The translations under genes were made by a program, and so were the position numbers. The notes below the pieces were generated by a model. That model saw nothing but the letters and a program-made list of their open reading frames with translations. It was not told the origin of the DNA and made no database searches. DNA of 48,614 nucleotides from JAIQFL01 sp035295745 (lineage in GTDB: Bacteria; Acidobacteriota; Terriglobia; Bryobacterales; Bryobacteraceae), in NCBI GenBank assembly GCA_035295745.1, contig DATGIL010000017.1, positions 1 to 48,614 of the forward strand, in the 5' to 3' direction. Shown here piece after piece: positions 16,920 through 24,562 of this stretch (position 1 is its first letter; every line of letters begins with the position of its first letter).

Positions 16920-18326
16920 ATGCATCATCCAGGCGAATCGCGACCGCGCAGCCGCCGAGAGTTCCTCATGCGCTCTTGTGGCGGTCTGGGTGCGCTGGCG
17001 GTCTCTTCGATGCTGCACGGGGCGACACCCGCCGATCCGTTGGCGCCCAAGAAGCCCGATCATCCGCCTACCGCGAAGTCCGTAATCTGGCTCTTTATGG
17101 AGGGCGGCCCGAGCCACCTGGACCTCTTCGATCCGAAGCCGGAGTTGGAAAGACTGGCCGGCAAGCCGATGCCGGAGTCGTACGGCAAGGTGATCACGGC
17201 GATGGGCACGTCTTCCAACACCCTGATGCCGTCGTCGCGCAAATGGAAGCAGTATGGCGAGAGCGGTATGTGGGTTTCCGACTGGTATCCTGCGATCGCC
17301 GGGCATGTAGACGATCTGACGATGTTCCGGTCTTGCTGGGCGGACGGACTGAACCACGTCGGATCGGTTTGTCAGATGAATACCGGGTCGATTCTCGCGG
17401 GGCGTCCGTCGATGGGCGCCTGGGTCACATACGGATTGGGCACGGCGAACAACAATCTGCCCACCTTCGTGATCCTCACCGATCAGGGTGAAGTGCTGGG
17501 CGGGTCGAAGAACTGGAGTTCGGGATTTCTGCCGGCCACTTACCAGGGCACGCTTTTCCGCCGCGAGGGAGCGCCGATCCTCGATCTCGCGCCCCCACCC
17601 AGTATCGGGGATGGGCAACAGCGCGGCCGGCTCGATCTGCTCAATGCTCTCAATCGCCACTATGGAGATTCGCGGCCGGAGGACACCGAGATCGAGGCGC
17701 GCTTGCGCTCGTTCGAACTTGCCTACCGGATGCAATCGGCCGCTCCCGAGGCCACGGACTTAGCCAAGGAGTCGGAAGCCACCCGGAAACTCTACGGGAT
17801 GGATAATGAGGTGACCGCGAAATTCGGCGCTAACTGCTTGATGGCACGGCGCTTGGTAGAGCGGGGGGTTCGTTTCGTCGAATTGTATTCGGGCAGCGGG
17901 AGTGCCTGGGATGCGCATTCCGATATCGAGCGCAATCACTCCCGAAGGTGCCAGGAAACGGACGTGCCGATTGCCGGGCTTTTGACCGATTTGAAGGCCA
18001 AGGGGCTGCTCGATAGCACCCTGGTGGTGTGGGGAGGCGAATTCGGGAGGACGCCGTTCAACGAAAACGGCAACGGGCGTGATCACAATCCTTGGGGCTT
18101 CAGCATGTGGATGGCGGGCGGCGGCGTCAAGCGCGGGCAGGTGGTCGGGCGAACGGACGATATTGGATTGCGCGCCGTCGAGCGACCCGTGCACGTGCAC
18201 GATCTGCATGCCACGATACTTTGGACTCTTGGCTTGGACCACGTGAAAGTGACGTATTTGCACAATGGGCGTTCCGAACGGCCAACCATTGTGAGCGGCG
18301 AGGTGATTCGTGAGGCTCTGGCGTGA
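16920..18326 (+). CDS. DUF1501 family protein with Tat signal
   Basis: This 468-residue protein starts just after the DUF1549/1553 gene with an AAGG six bases upstream. The N-terminus carries a twin-arginine signal (SRREFLMRSCGGLGALAVSS), so it is exported folded, possibly with a bound metal. The body matches DUF1501, which is related to the alkaline-phosphatase/sulfatase fold: FMEGGPSHLDLFDPKPEL near residue 60, LYSGSGSAWDAHSDI near 320, and the GGEFGRTPFNENGNGRDHNP block near 370. It is always worth reading with its neighbour: the two probably act together on the outside of the cell, possibly on polymers, but no reaction is proven. Confidence 0.93.
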   Translation: MHHPGESRPRSRREFLMRSCGGLGALAVSSMLHGATPADPLAPKKPDHPPTAKSVIWLFMEGGPSHLDLFDPKPELERLAGKPMPESYGKVITAMGTSSNTLMPSSRKWKQYGESGMWVSDWYPAIAGHVDDLTMFRSCWADGLNHVGSVCQMNTGSILAGRPSMGAWVTYGLGTANNNLPTFVILTDQGEVLGGSKNWSSGFLPATYQGTLFRREGAPILDLAPPPSIGDGQQRGRLDLLNALNRHYGDSRPEDTEIEARLRSFELAYRMQSAAPEATDLAKESEATRKLYGMDNEVTAKFGANCLMARRLVERGVRFVELYSGSGSAWDAHSDIERNHSRRCQETDVPIAGLLTDLKAKGLLDSTLVVWGGEFGRTPFNENGNGRDHNPWGFSMWMAGGGVKRGQVVGRTDDIGLRAVERPVHVHDLHATILWTLGLDHVKVTYLHNGRSERPTIVSGEVIREALA

Positions 18327-18586
18327 CCCGTAAGCGTGTGCTGGCTAACACTTTTTTCGGTACTAGTACGATACCGGTATTGTTGGAAAGTATGGGGCCC
18401 TACTCTTTGGTTATGAGAAGTATTGGTACATACCGCCTGGCACGGCGAAGCGAGGCTGAAAGCGGAACCGTCTTCTGGTGCGCCAGAGCCGCCAGACCCA
18501 TTGAAAACAAAAGATTTGCATTTTGTCTGGAGGTGCTGATCCGAGCCCGGTTAACCCGCTTCTCAGGGGAATTCCTGTAAATGGCC
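18327..18586. promoter_or_regulatory. Upstream regulatory stretch with repeated and palindromic words
   Basis: No gene is supported in this stretch. It holds GGCTAACACTT at 18343-18353, repeated exactly at 18594-18604. Two adjacent perfect 10-base palindromes follow the first copy, GTACTAGTAC (18360-18369) and ATACCGGTAT (18371-18380). The rest of the interval shows nothing recognisable. These words look like protein-binding sites for control of the PEP-CTERM gene, but the binding protein cannot be named. Confidence 0.4.
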
Positions 18587-18631
18587 AAGTGTAGGCTAAC
18601 ACTTGACATAGCGCTCCCTTCCAGCTAAGAT
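18587..18631 (+). promoter_or_regulatory. Sigma-70 type promoter with overlapping inverted repeat
   Basis: TTGACA (18603-18608) and TAAGAT (18626-18631) are spaced by exactly 17 bases, a near-ideal vegetative promoter. It overlaps an inverted repeat AAGTGT-N6-ACACTT (18587-18604), so a repressor or activator bound there would touch the -35 box. The ATG of the PEP-CTERM gene is 45 bases downstream and has GGAGG (18667-18671) five bases before it. Confidence 0.7.
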
Positions 18632-18676
18632 CTCGTTGTTGGGAAAGCTGTATAGGTACTAAAAACGGAGGAACTG

Positions 18677-19354
18677 ATGAAAACGCTACTTCCCGCATTG
18701 GCATTCTTGGCCCTTTCGGCTCCGGTGTTCGGCTCGACCGTCACCCTTACTTGTACGGCATCTGGTGGCACCAGCACTCTTGGTGATACGGCATTCTTCA
18801 ATAACGGAATGGGCACGGCGAGTTTCGTATGCAGTGATGCCAGCCTTGGTTCAATCGTGCTGACTGCGGAGAGCGTAAACATCTCTTCGGACTACACCAA
18901 CGGAAATGGATTACGAACCGACCCGAGCGACAACTCGGCCGGCTTTACGTTTTCCAATAGTGCGACCACCTGGGGCATCGCGATGGCGGGAGCCACAACG
19001 ACCACCATGTCGCTGTCTTCAGCCCCTGGCGTGACGTTATTTACGATCGGCAACAAAAACTCCAGCGCCTCGACCATTAACAACACCACTTCAGGTGGTC
19101 TCAGCGGTACGGTGTACACGCCTCCCACGGTTGATGCCGTGACTGGAGCCCTCCTGGATACTTTCACAATTACTGTCAACGCGTTCGTGGACGCAGGGGG
19201 TTTCACCAGCGGCCTGAGCGATGCGTCGGTAGACGTGACCTTCAGTTACAACGCGGTGGTGAACAGCGTTCCAGAGCCGGTTTCGATGGCATTGGTTGGC
19301 GGTGGATTGCTGGCCTTGGCACTCATCGGCCGTCGTCGCGTTGCACGTAAGTAA
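18677..19354 (+). CDS. PEP-CTERM sorting domain protein
   Basis: This 225-residue secreted protein has a signal peptide (KTLLPALAFLALSAPVFG) and a low-complexity, threonine/serine-rich beta-like body with two cysteines near residues 27 and 55. A classical PEP-CTERM tail ends it: VPEPVSMALVGGGLLALALI followed by the basic cluster GRRRVARK. Such tails are cut and processed by an exosortase, usually linking the protein to the envelope or to exopolysaccharide. No exosortase gene is in the window. The gene stands alone between a strong promoter and a strong terminator, so it is a monocistronic, probably highly expressed unit. Confidence 0.93.
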   Translation: MKTLLPALAFLALSAPVFGSTVTLTCTASGGTSTLGDTAFFNNGMGTASFVCSDASLGSIVLTAESVNISSDYTNGNGLRTDPSDNSAGFTFSNSATTWGIAMAGATTTTMSLSSAPGVTLFTIGNKNSSASTINNTTSGGLSGTVYTPPTVDAVTGALLDTFTITVNAFVDAGGFTSGLSDASVDVTFSYNAVVNSVPEPVSMALVGGGLLALALIGRRRVARK

Positions 19355-19378
19355 AGATTTTGATATTGTGCGATCTTG

Positions 19379-19412
19379 AAAAGGGCGTGCCGTTTCGGCG
19401 GCACGCCCTTTT
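19379..19412. terminator. Bidirectional rho-independent terminator
   Basis: A 12-bp perfect stem, AAGGGCGTGCCG with CGGCACGCCCTT, plus two flanking A-T pairs, closes a six-base loop (19393-19398). An A run precedes and a T run follows, so it can stop transcripts from the PEP-CTERM gene on the plus strand and from the M16 peptidase gene on the minus strand. Confidence 0.88.
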
Positions 19413-19433
19413 CGCATTTCAGCCGAATTCCCA

Positions 19434-20720
19434 TTAGCAGACCAGATCTTCCCGCCCGATCTTCCAATTTTCCAGATTCCCCAGCACCGTCAGCGCGATT
19501 TGCCGCGGATCGAAAAACGTCTGCGCAATCCTCTGCACGTCGTCCGCAGTGACAGTTTCGATGCTTTCGAGCAATGCATCCAGGCTGAAGAAGTGTCCAA
19601 AGTACATCTCCTGCCGCGCGAGATTCGACATACGGCTGGCGGTCGATTCCAGGCTCAGCATCAGCGAACCCTTCAGATGATCCTTGGCCCGCCGTAGTTC
19701 TTCGTCCGACACCCGCTGCTGCTTTAGCTGCTTGAACTCGTTAGTGATGCACTCCACCACTTTCCGTGCCGATTCGATCGACGTTCCGGCGTAAATCGAG
19801 AGGCATCCGGTGTCGCGATAGGGGCTCAATTCCGAAAAAACCGCGTATGCCAGGCCCTGACGCTCGCGAATATTTTGAAACAGGCGAGAACTCATCCCAC
19901 CGCCGAGCAGGGTGTTGAGCACATAGCAAGCGAACCGCTCTTCATGGGGTAGCGGATAAGACGGCACACCCAGGCAGAGGTGCACCTGCTCCAACGCTTT
20001 CTTGTTGCGCATCGCGATCCGCGCGTGAGTGGCCGGCACCGTATCGGGCGGCAGAGGCTGCCTGGGCGGCAGGCTTTCGAAGTGCTGCCGCACCAGCGAG
20101 ACCATCCGTTCGTGCGTCAAGTTACCGGCCGCCGTCACCAGCAAATTCACGGGAGAATAAACCGACTCGTAGTAGTTCTGAATCATCGCGCGGTCGAAGC
20201 GCTTGACGCTTTGGGGCGTTCCCAGAATCGGCTTGCCCAGCGGGTGATCCTTCCAGAAGTTGGATGAGAAGATCTCGTGGACCAGGTAGTCCGGGCTATC
20301 CTCCTCCATCTTGATCTCTTCAAGGATGACGCCCTTTTCTTTCTCAATGTCCTCTTCGCGGAACATGGGATGCAGGACGAGGTCGGCGAGAACATCGAAT
20401 GCCTGTGACAAGTGTTCGTCGAGGACCTTGGTGTTGAAGCAGACCAGCTCTTTCGCGGTGAACGCGTCGAGATTGCCTCCGATGGAATCGACCGAGCGCG
20501 CAATATCCTCGGCGGAGCGGCTGGTGGTGCCCTTAAACAGCATGTGCTCGATGAAGTGCGATAGACCGTTCTGGTCGCTGCTTTCGCGGCGCGAGCCAGT
20601 GCCGATCCAAACTCCCACCGATACCGATCTCACGTGCGGCATGGCTTCGGTAATCACTCGCACTCCGTTGGCGAGCGAAGTCATCTCGATATCTCGAACT
20701 GGAGTAATAGGTGATGTCAT
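19434..20720 (-). CDS. M16 family zinc peptidase, cytoplasmic type
   Basis: This 428-residue protein is a complete M16B peptidase (processing-peptidase/PqqL/YmxG family). The inverted zinc motif HFIEH occupies residues 55-59 and the third ligand is expected in the VILEEI segment. The C-terminal half has the RERQGLAYAVFSELSPY region that supplies the substrate-binding Arg and Tyr. Hence both halves of the active site are in the one chain, unlike the pair at 41806-44657. There is no signal peptide. The start at 20720 lacks a clear Shine-Dalgarno; an internal Met at residue 13 is possible. It lies downstream of the S1 gene in the same direction, 133 bases away. Confidence 0.93.
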   Translation of the reverse strand: MTSPITPVRDIEMTSLANGVRVITEAMPHVRSVSVGVWIGTGSRRESSDQNGLSHFIEHMLFKGTTSRSAEDIARSVDSIGGNLDAFTAKELVCFNTKVLDEHLSQAFDVLADLVLHPMFREEDIEKEKGVILEEIKMEEDSPDYLVHEIFSSNFWKDHPLGKPILGTPQSVKRFDRAMIQNYYESVYSPVNLLVTAAGNLTHERMVSLVRQHFESLPPRQPLPPDTVPATHARIAMRNKKALEQVHLCLGVPSYPLPHEERFACYVLNTLLGGGMSSRLFQNIRERQGLAYAVFSELSPYRDTGCLSIYAGTSIESARKVVECITNEFKQLKQQRVSDEELRRAKDHLKGSLMLSLESTASRMSNLARQEMYFGHFFSLDALLESIETVTADDVQRIAQTFFDPRQIALTVLGNLENWKIGREDLVC

Positions 20721-20853
20721 GAAAAGAAAAGGTGAAAAAAGATCCTGTCTTTATTGTGAAGCATTTCAAGGGTGAGTGGGGCCCGGGTAGTTACCGGTCG
20801 CCGCCGGCCTTGCGACCGGCGGGACCGAATCGAGAATTCAGTTTCAGGGGGAC

Positions 20854-22560
20854 TTACACGATCTCCACTTCGATCTTTTTGGCCGCCGCATCAAGCTTGA
20901 CGATGCGGAAACTACGAATCTGTCCGGAACGCGCTGCCTCGCGGCGCGAACCGCCGCCTTGCCCGCCTTTCCACTTGGCTTGCAACATGGTGGACAGGGA
21001 CGATAGATTGGCCGAGGGTTCGGCCTGCTTCTCCTCGCGTTCCGAGGCATCACTGGCCAAGCGGCAGGTCCCGACGATGCCCTCGCCTAATTCGACTTTT
21101 GCCCGACCGCTCGAAACATCCATCATCCGGCCGGTGACCAGGTCGCCTTCTTTGTGTTCGGCGATATATTCGTCGAGGCTGGTGGGAACCAGTTGTTTCA
21201 TACCCAGACGCAAACGGCGCTTTTCGGCGTCGATCTCCAGCACCTGCGCCTTCACCACCTGGCCCACCTTCAGTAAGTCCTGCGGGTGATTGATGCGCTT
21301 CTCGCCGCTGATGTCGCCGACGTGGACCATGCCTTCCACGCCTTCGGTGATCTGCACAAATGCCCCAAACTTCTGCAGGCTGGTAACCGGGCCTTCAACC
21401 ACCGATCCGAGCGGATGCTTCTGCACTACATCGGCCCACGGATCGCCCAGTGCCTGCTTGAGGCCAAGCGAGATCCGGCGGTCGGCCTGATTGACGCCGA
21501 GAACCACTACTTCGACGGTGTCGTTGGGCTTCACCACGTCGGACGGTTTGCGGACCTTCTTCGACCAGGACATTTCAGAGAGGTGTATCAGCCCCTCCAC
21601 GCCCTTCTCGAGTTCCACAAAGGCGCCGAAATCGGCGACCCTGGTCACGATGCCATGAACGCGATCGCCGACTTTATACTTCTCGCTTGCCAAGTCCCAG
21701 GGATGCGGCTGAAGCTGCTTCATGCCGAGCGAAATGCGCCGTTTGGCAGGGTCAACCTTGAGCACCTTGGCCTCGATGGTTTTGCCCACCGAAAGCACGT
21801 CCGCAGGCTTGTTGACACGGCCCCAGGAGATGTCCGCCACATGAAGCAGAGCGTCCACGCCACCGATGTCCACAAATGCGCCGTAGTCAGTGAGGCTGCG
21901 GACGGTGCCCTGGACCGTCTCGCCTTCCTTCACCTCTGTGTAGCGGCGTTCCTTGGCAGCCCGTTCTTCGTCCTCAAGGATCGAACGGCGATCGACCACC
22001 ACGTCCTCATCGGCTACATCCAGCTTGATGATTCGGCAGCGAATCTCCTGCCCGACGAGCTTTTCCATCTCGGCGGCGTCTTTGGCCCCACTGCGCGACG
22101 CCGGCATGAAGGCGCGCACTCCCACGTCTACGCTCACGCCACCTTTTACGACCGCGCTCACCACCCCCGCGATAGCTGCCTTGTCCGCGAACGCCTTTTC
22201 CAGGGATGACCAATCTTTGGGCCGCTCCACTTTGATGCGTGAGAGCTCGTAGTAGCCCTCAGGATCGCGTCCCTTTACCGAAACCGGCAGCTTGTCGCCG
22301 CGCTTGACCGAGTCGCCCGTCTTCTGAAACTCGGAGAGCGGGATGATGCCCTCCGTCTTGAATCCGATATCGAGAAAAACCGATTCGTTGGACACCGCGA
22401 CGACGGTACCCTCGAGGTTGTGTCCGCCCTCTTCGGGTTTATGGGAATGAGCCTGTTCGTACTGCGACAGGATATCGCCGAAAGACTCATTGGTTTCGTT
22501 GTTGGGTTGGGATGGCGAACCGGTGTCCGGGTCACGATCCAGCATACTTGGATTGGGCAT
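20854..22560 (-). CDS. rpsA: 30S ribosomal protein S1
   Basis: This 568-residue protein has six consecutive S1 (OB-fold) RNA-binding domains. They start around residues 48, 130, 215, 300, 387 and 470, with typical phrases such as GTVRSLTDYGAFVDIGGVDALLH, split here by domain, and GIVTRVADFGAFVELEKG. The third to fifth repeats are the best conserved and the sixth is the most diverged (RMMDVSSGRAKVELGEG). The length and domain number fit bacterial ribosomal protein S1, which unwinds and docks messages on the small subunit. An acidic, asparagine-rich leader of about 40 residues precedes the domains. Single-gene S1-domain proteins with other roles exist, but six repeats favour RpsA. Confidence 0.9.
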   Translation of the reverse strand: MPNPSMLDRDPDTGSPSQPNNETNESFGDILSQYEQAHSHKPEEGGHNLEGTVVAVSNESVFLDIGFKTEGIIPLSEFQKTGDSVKRGDKLPVSVKGRDPEGYYELSRIKVERPKDWSSLEKAFADKAAIAGVVSAVVKGGVSVDVGVRAFMPASRSGAKDAAEMEKLVGQEIRCRIIKLDVADEDVVVDRRSILEDEERAAKERRYTEVKEGETVQGTVRSLTDYGAFVDIGGVDALLHVADISWGRVNKPADVLSVGKTIEAKVLKVDPAKRRISLGMKQLQPHPWDLASEKYKVGDRVHGIVTRVADFGAFVELEKGVEGLIHLSEMSWSKKVRKPSDVVKPNDTVEVVVLGVNQADRRISLGLKQALGDPWADVVQKHPLGSVVEGPVTSLQKFGAFVQITEGVEGMVHVGDISGEKRINHPQDLLKVGQVVKAQVLEIDAEKRRLRLGMKQLVPTSLDEYIAEHKEGDLVTGRMMDVSSGRAKVELGEGIVGTCRLASDASEREEKQAEPSANLSSLSTMLQAKWKGGQGGGSRREAARSGQIRSFRIVKLDAAAKKIEVEIV

Positions 22561-22654
22561 GGGATGTTACTGCTTCATTGTGGCATAATCGCAGCGTACG
22601 GCGCATTACGGAAGGGACGGGCGGGTTCGCACGCCGGGAATATCCTGACTGAAT

Positions 22655-22906
22655 TTATGCTTTTTCGGAAGAGCGGCGAAACCACTCGCCGATTGCGGAC
22701 ACCAACGCGTTGATCCTCTCGTCAGACTGGCGGAAGCGCTCGTCGGTTTCGCGGAAGCGCCTTTCCGTTTCGCGGAACTGTTTCTGAGTTTCGATCTGCG
22801 CTTCGGTCAACACCACCAACGCCTCATCGAGGCGATTCTGGTTGTCTGCCAGGACTTCCACCAGCCGTTCCAGGCGCGCGACGCGCGTATTGAGACTCTC
22901 AGCCAT
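22655..22906 (-). CDS. Small coiled-coil protein
   Basis: This 83-residue protein has no recognised domain. Nearly the whole chain is a charged amphipathic helix with heptad spacing (RVARLERLVEVLADNQNRLD, then repeated ETERRFRE/TDERFRQ/SDERINAL units), so an oligomeric coiled coil is likely. The ending WFRRSSEKA is basic. AGGAG lies nine bases before the ATG, which supports real translation. It sits between the S1 gene and the regulatory region of the kinase gene. I do not recognise its function. Confidence 0.65.
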   Translation of the reverse strand: MAESLNTRVARLERLVEVLADNQNRLDEALVVLTEAQIETQKQFRETERRFRETDERFRQSDERINALVSAIGEWFRRSSEKA

Positions 22907-22982
22907 TCGTTTGGTACTCCTATCCCCGTTTCACTGGTCCACGGCCGGAGCCAGCCTTGTACGTATCTATTGGAAGAATAGC

Positions 22983-23099
22983 ATGGGGCAGGTTTATGGC
23001 ATAATCCCGACTGGGGCGCTTATGCGTTTCCGGGAATTTGCCTGGGATGAAGTGGCAACGCTCCCCGACGGTCGCGGCTCGGTAATAGGTCTCGAGTGA
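22983..23099 (+). CDS. Possible 38-residue small protein overlapping a repeat copy
   Basis: An ATG with GGAAGA about six bases upstream opens a 38-codon frame (MGQVYGIIPTGALMRFREFA at its start). Its last third (LPDGRGSVIGLE) is encoded by a partial family-B repeat copy beginning near 23060. No relative is known to me. It could be a real small protein, but a chance frame on repeat sequence is at least as likely. Confidence 0.2.
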   Translation: MGQVYGIIPTGALMRFREFAWDEVATLPDGRGSVIGLE

Positions 23100-23113
23100 T
23101 CTGGTTTAGCGAG

Positions 23114-23218
23114 CGATGATCCCTAGGGAGTGATTTGTTAGTCTCAACTCTCCCAGGATCCCCTACGCAGCCCGGCTGGGAGCTGAACCGGCGGGGTAAT
23201 CGCTCCTAAGGGTCGTCG
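23114..23218 (+). promoter_or_regulatory. Long imperfect stem upstream of the kinase gene, candidate structured leader
   Basis: Bases 23114-23135 can pair with 23198-23218 to give a stem of about 20 pairs with two bulges (segments CGATGA, CCCT and AGG-AGTGATT with their partners). Inside, CTCCCAG (23150-23156) pairs perfectly with CTGGGAG (23176-23182). The structure ends about 20 bases before the GTG start at 23237. It shares AGGGAGTGATTT with the family-B repeat and may be derived from it. A function as a leader RNA, an operator or a decayed repeat cannot be told apart here. The rest of the 22907-23236 gap holds only the small frame at 22983 and a partial repeat. Confidence 0.35.
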
Positions 23219-23236
23219 TAGTCAGGTGAATTGCGC

Positions 23237-24562
23237 GTGCGGAAATCCATCTCACACTGGGTTCGGATGGTCAAGGCCCATGATCTGGTCTGGCTGGTGG
23301 TCTTCGGCGGCCTGGTCTATTGCCTGAGACTTCTGCCATTCCCTCTGGTCCCAGGTGATTTACCCGAACTGCTGCCTCTGATCGCACTGGCGATCGCCCA
23401 GATTCTAGAACCTCGGTTACCCCAGCAGCCCACCACGCGTTCGCGGATCTTTTGGATCAGTCTCAAGCTGATCCTTGGGTTCGTCGTGATCGGATATACC
23501 GGCGGTATCTACAGCAGCTACTGGCCGGTGCTTTTCCTGCCGGTGCTCTCGGCGGCGACCAGCTTTGGCGGCCGTGGAACTCTCATCGTGACGCTTCTCG
23601 CCGGCGGCACCTACCTGACTTTCCTGAAAAACCTACTCAATAAGCTCCATGAGGACGATCAGCAACTGGTCGACATCCTGGATATTGTGATGCCGTTTGT
23701 CTCGCTGGCGATGATTGGAAACCTCGCGCATATCCTGGCCGGCGAGCTGCGAATTCGGTCCGAAAAGCACCGCCGCACCGCCGAGCAACTCGCCGAAGCC
23801 AACGTGCAGATCCGTCAGGCGCAGGAAGCGGTCCGCCGCTCTGACCGGCTCGCCGCATTAGGACAATTGTCCGCTGGCCTGGCGCACGAATTGCGCAATC
23901 CGCTGGGCACGATCAAAGCATCCTCCGAGATGCTCAGCCGCACCGTCGCCGCCGAGAACGAAGTTGCCAAGGAAATGGCGGAGTTCATTCACTCCGAAGT
24001 GGACCGGTGCAACTCGCTGATCACGCGATTCCTGCAATTTGCGCGGCCGCTCCAATTGCAGATGGACACCGCGGATCTTTCCCAGACGCTCGACCGCGCA
24101 ATCGCTCTCGTGGAACGCGAAACTCCGAAGATCGCGATCTACAAGAACTACGAAATCGAACTGCCGCCATTCCCCTTCGACGCCGAATTGCTGGAGCGCG
24201 TTTTTTACAACCTGGTGCTGAATGCGGCGCAAGCCACGAGCACCCCGGGTGGGGCTGTCACGGTGAAGACACGTGCCATAGACGGCATGGCCGAAGTTTG
24301 TGTGATCGATCGCGGGGTGGGAATCGATCCCCAGCACCTGGATTCAATCTTCAATCCGTTCTTCACGACGAAGCCCGAAGGTGTCGGGCTCGGACTCGCG
24401 ATCGTTGCCAAGATCGTAGATGAACACGGCGGTAAGATAGCAGTGGAGAGCGAACCCGGCAAGGGGAGCATCTTCCACGTGCTCCTGCCTATGCATCCGC
24501 CCAGCCGCGAGCGCCAGGTAGCCGAGAAGACCACCGCCGGGACCGGATCTGTCACCGCATGA
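23237..24562 (+). CDS. Membrane sensor histidine kinase
   Basis: This 441-residue kinase has about five N-terminal transmembrane segments (roughly residues 18-165), ending near GNLAHILAGEL, then a helical linker. The phosphoacceptor helix is in LGQLSAGLAHELRNPLGTIK. The ATPase domain has N box FYNLVLNAAQATST, G1 VIDRGVGI and G2 GVGLGLAIV. I chose the GTG at 23237 since AGGTG is eight bases upstream; a TTG at 23231 would be too close to it. The stop overlaps the next start in an ATGA, so it is coupled to its response regulator. The sensing part is in the membrane, with little periplasmic sequence, which suggests a membrane-state or small hydrophobic signal. Confidence 0.93.
   Translation: MRKSISHWVRMVKAHDLVWLVVFGGLVYCLRLLPFPLVPGDLPELLPLIALAIAQILEPRLPQQPTTRSRIFWISLKLILGFVVIGYTGGIYSSYWPVLFLPVLSAATSFGGRGTLIVTLLAGGTYLTFLKNLLNKLHEDDQQLVDILDIVMPFVSLAMIGNLAHILAGELRIRSEKHRRTAEQLAEANVQIRQAQEAVRRSDRLAALGQLSAGLAHELRNPLGTIKASSEMLSRTVAAENEVAKEMAEFIHSEVDRCNSLITRFLQFARPLQLQMDTADLSQTLDRAIALVERETPKIAIYKNYEIELPPFPFDAELLERVFYNLVLNAAQATSTPGGAVTVKTRAIDGMAEVCVIDRGVGIDPQHLDSIFNPFFTTKPEGVGLGLAIVAKIVDEHGGKIAVESEPGKGSIFHVLLPMHPPSRERQVAEKTTAGTGSVTA

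Noticed and set aside
18323..18580. 85-codon plus-strand frame
   Set aside because: It crosses the palindromes and repeated words of the regulatory region, lacks a ribosome-binding site and has no protein-like features.
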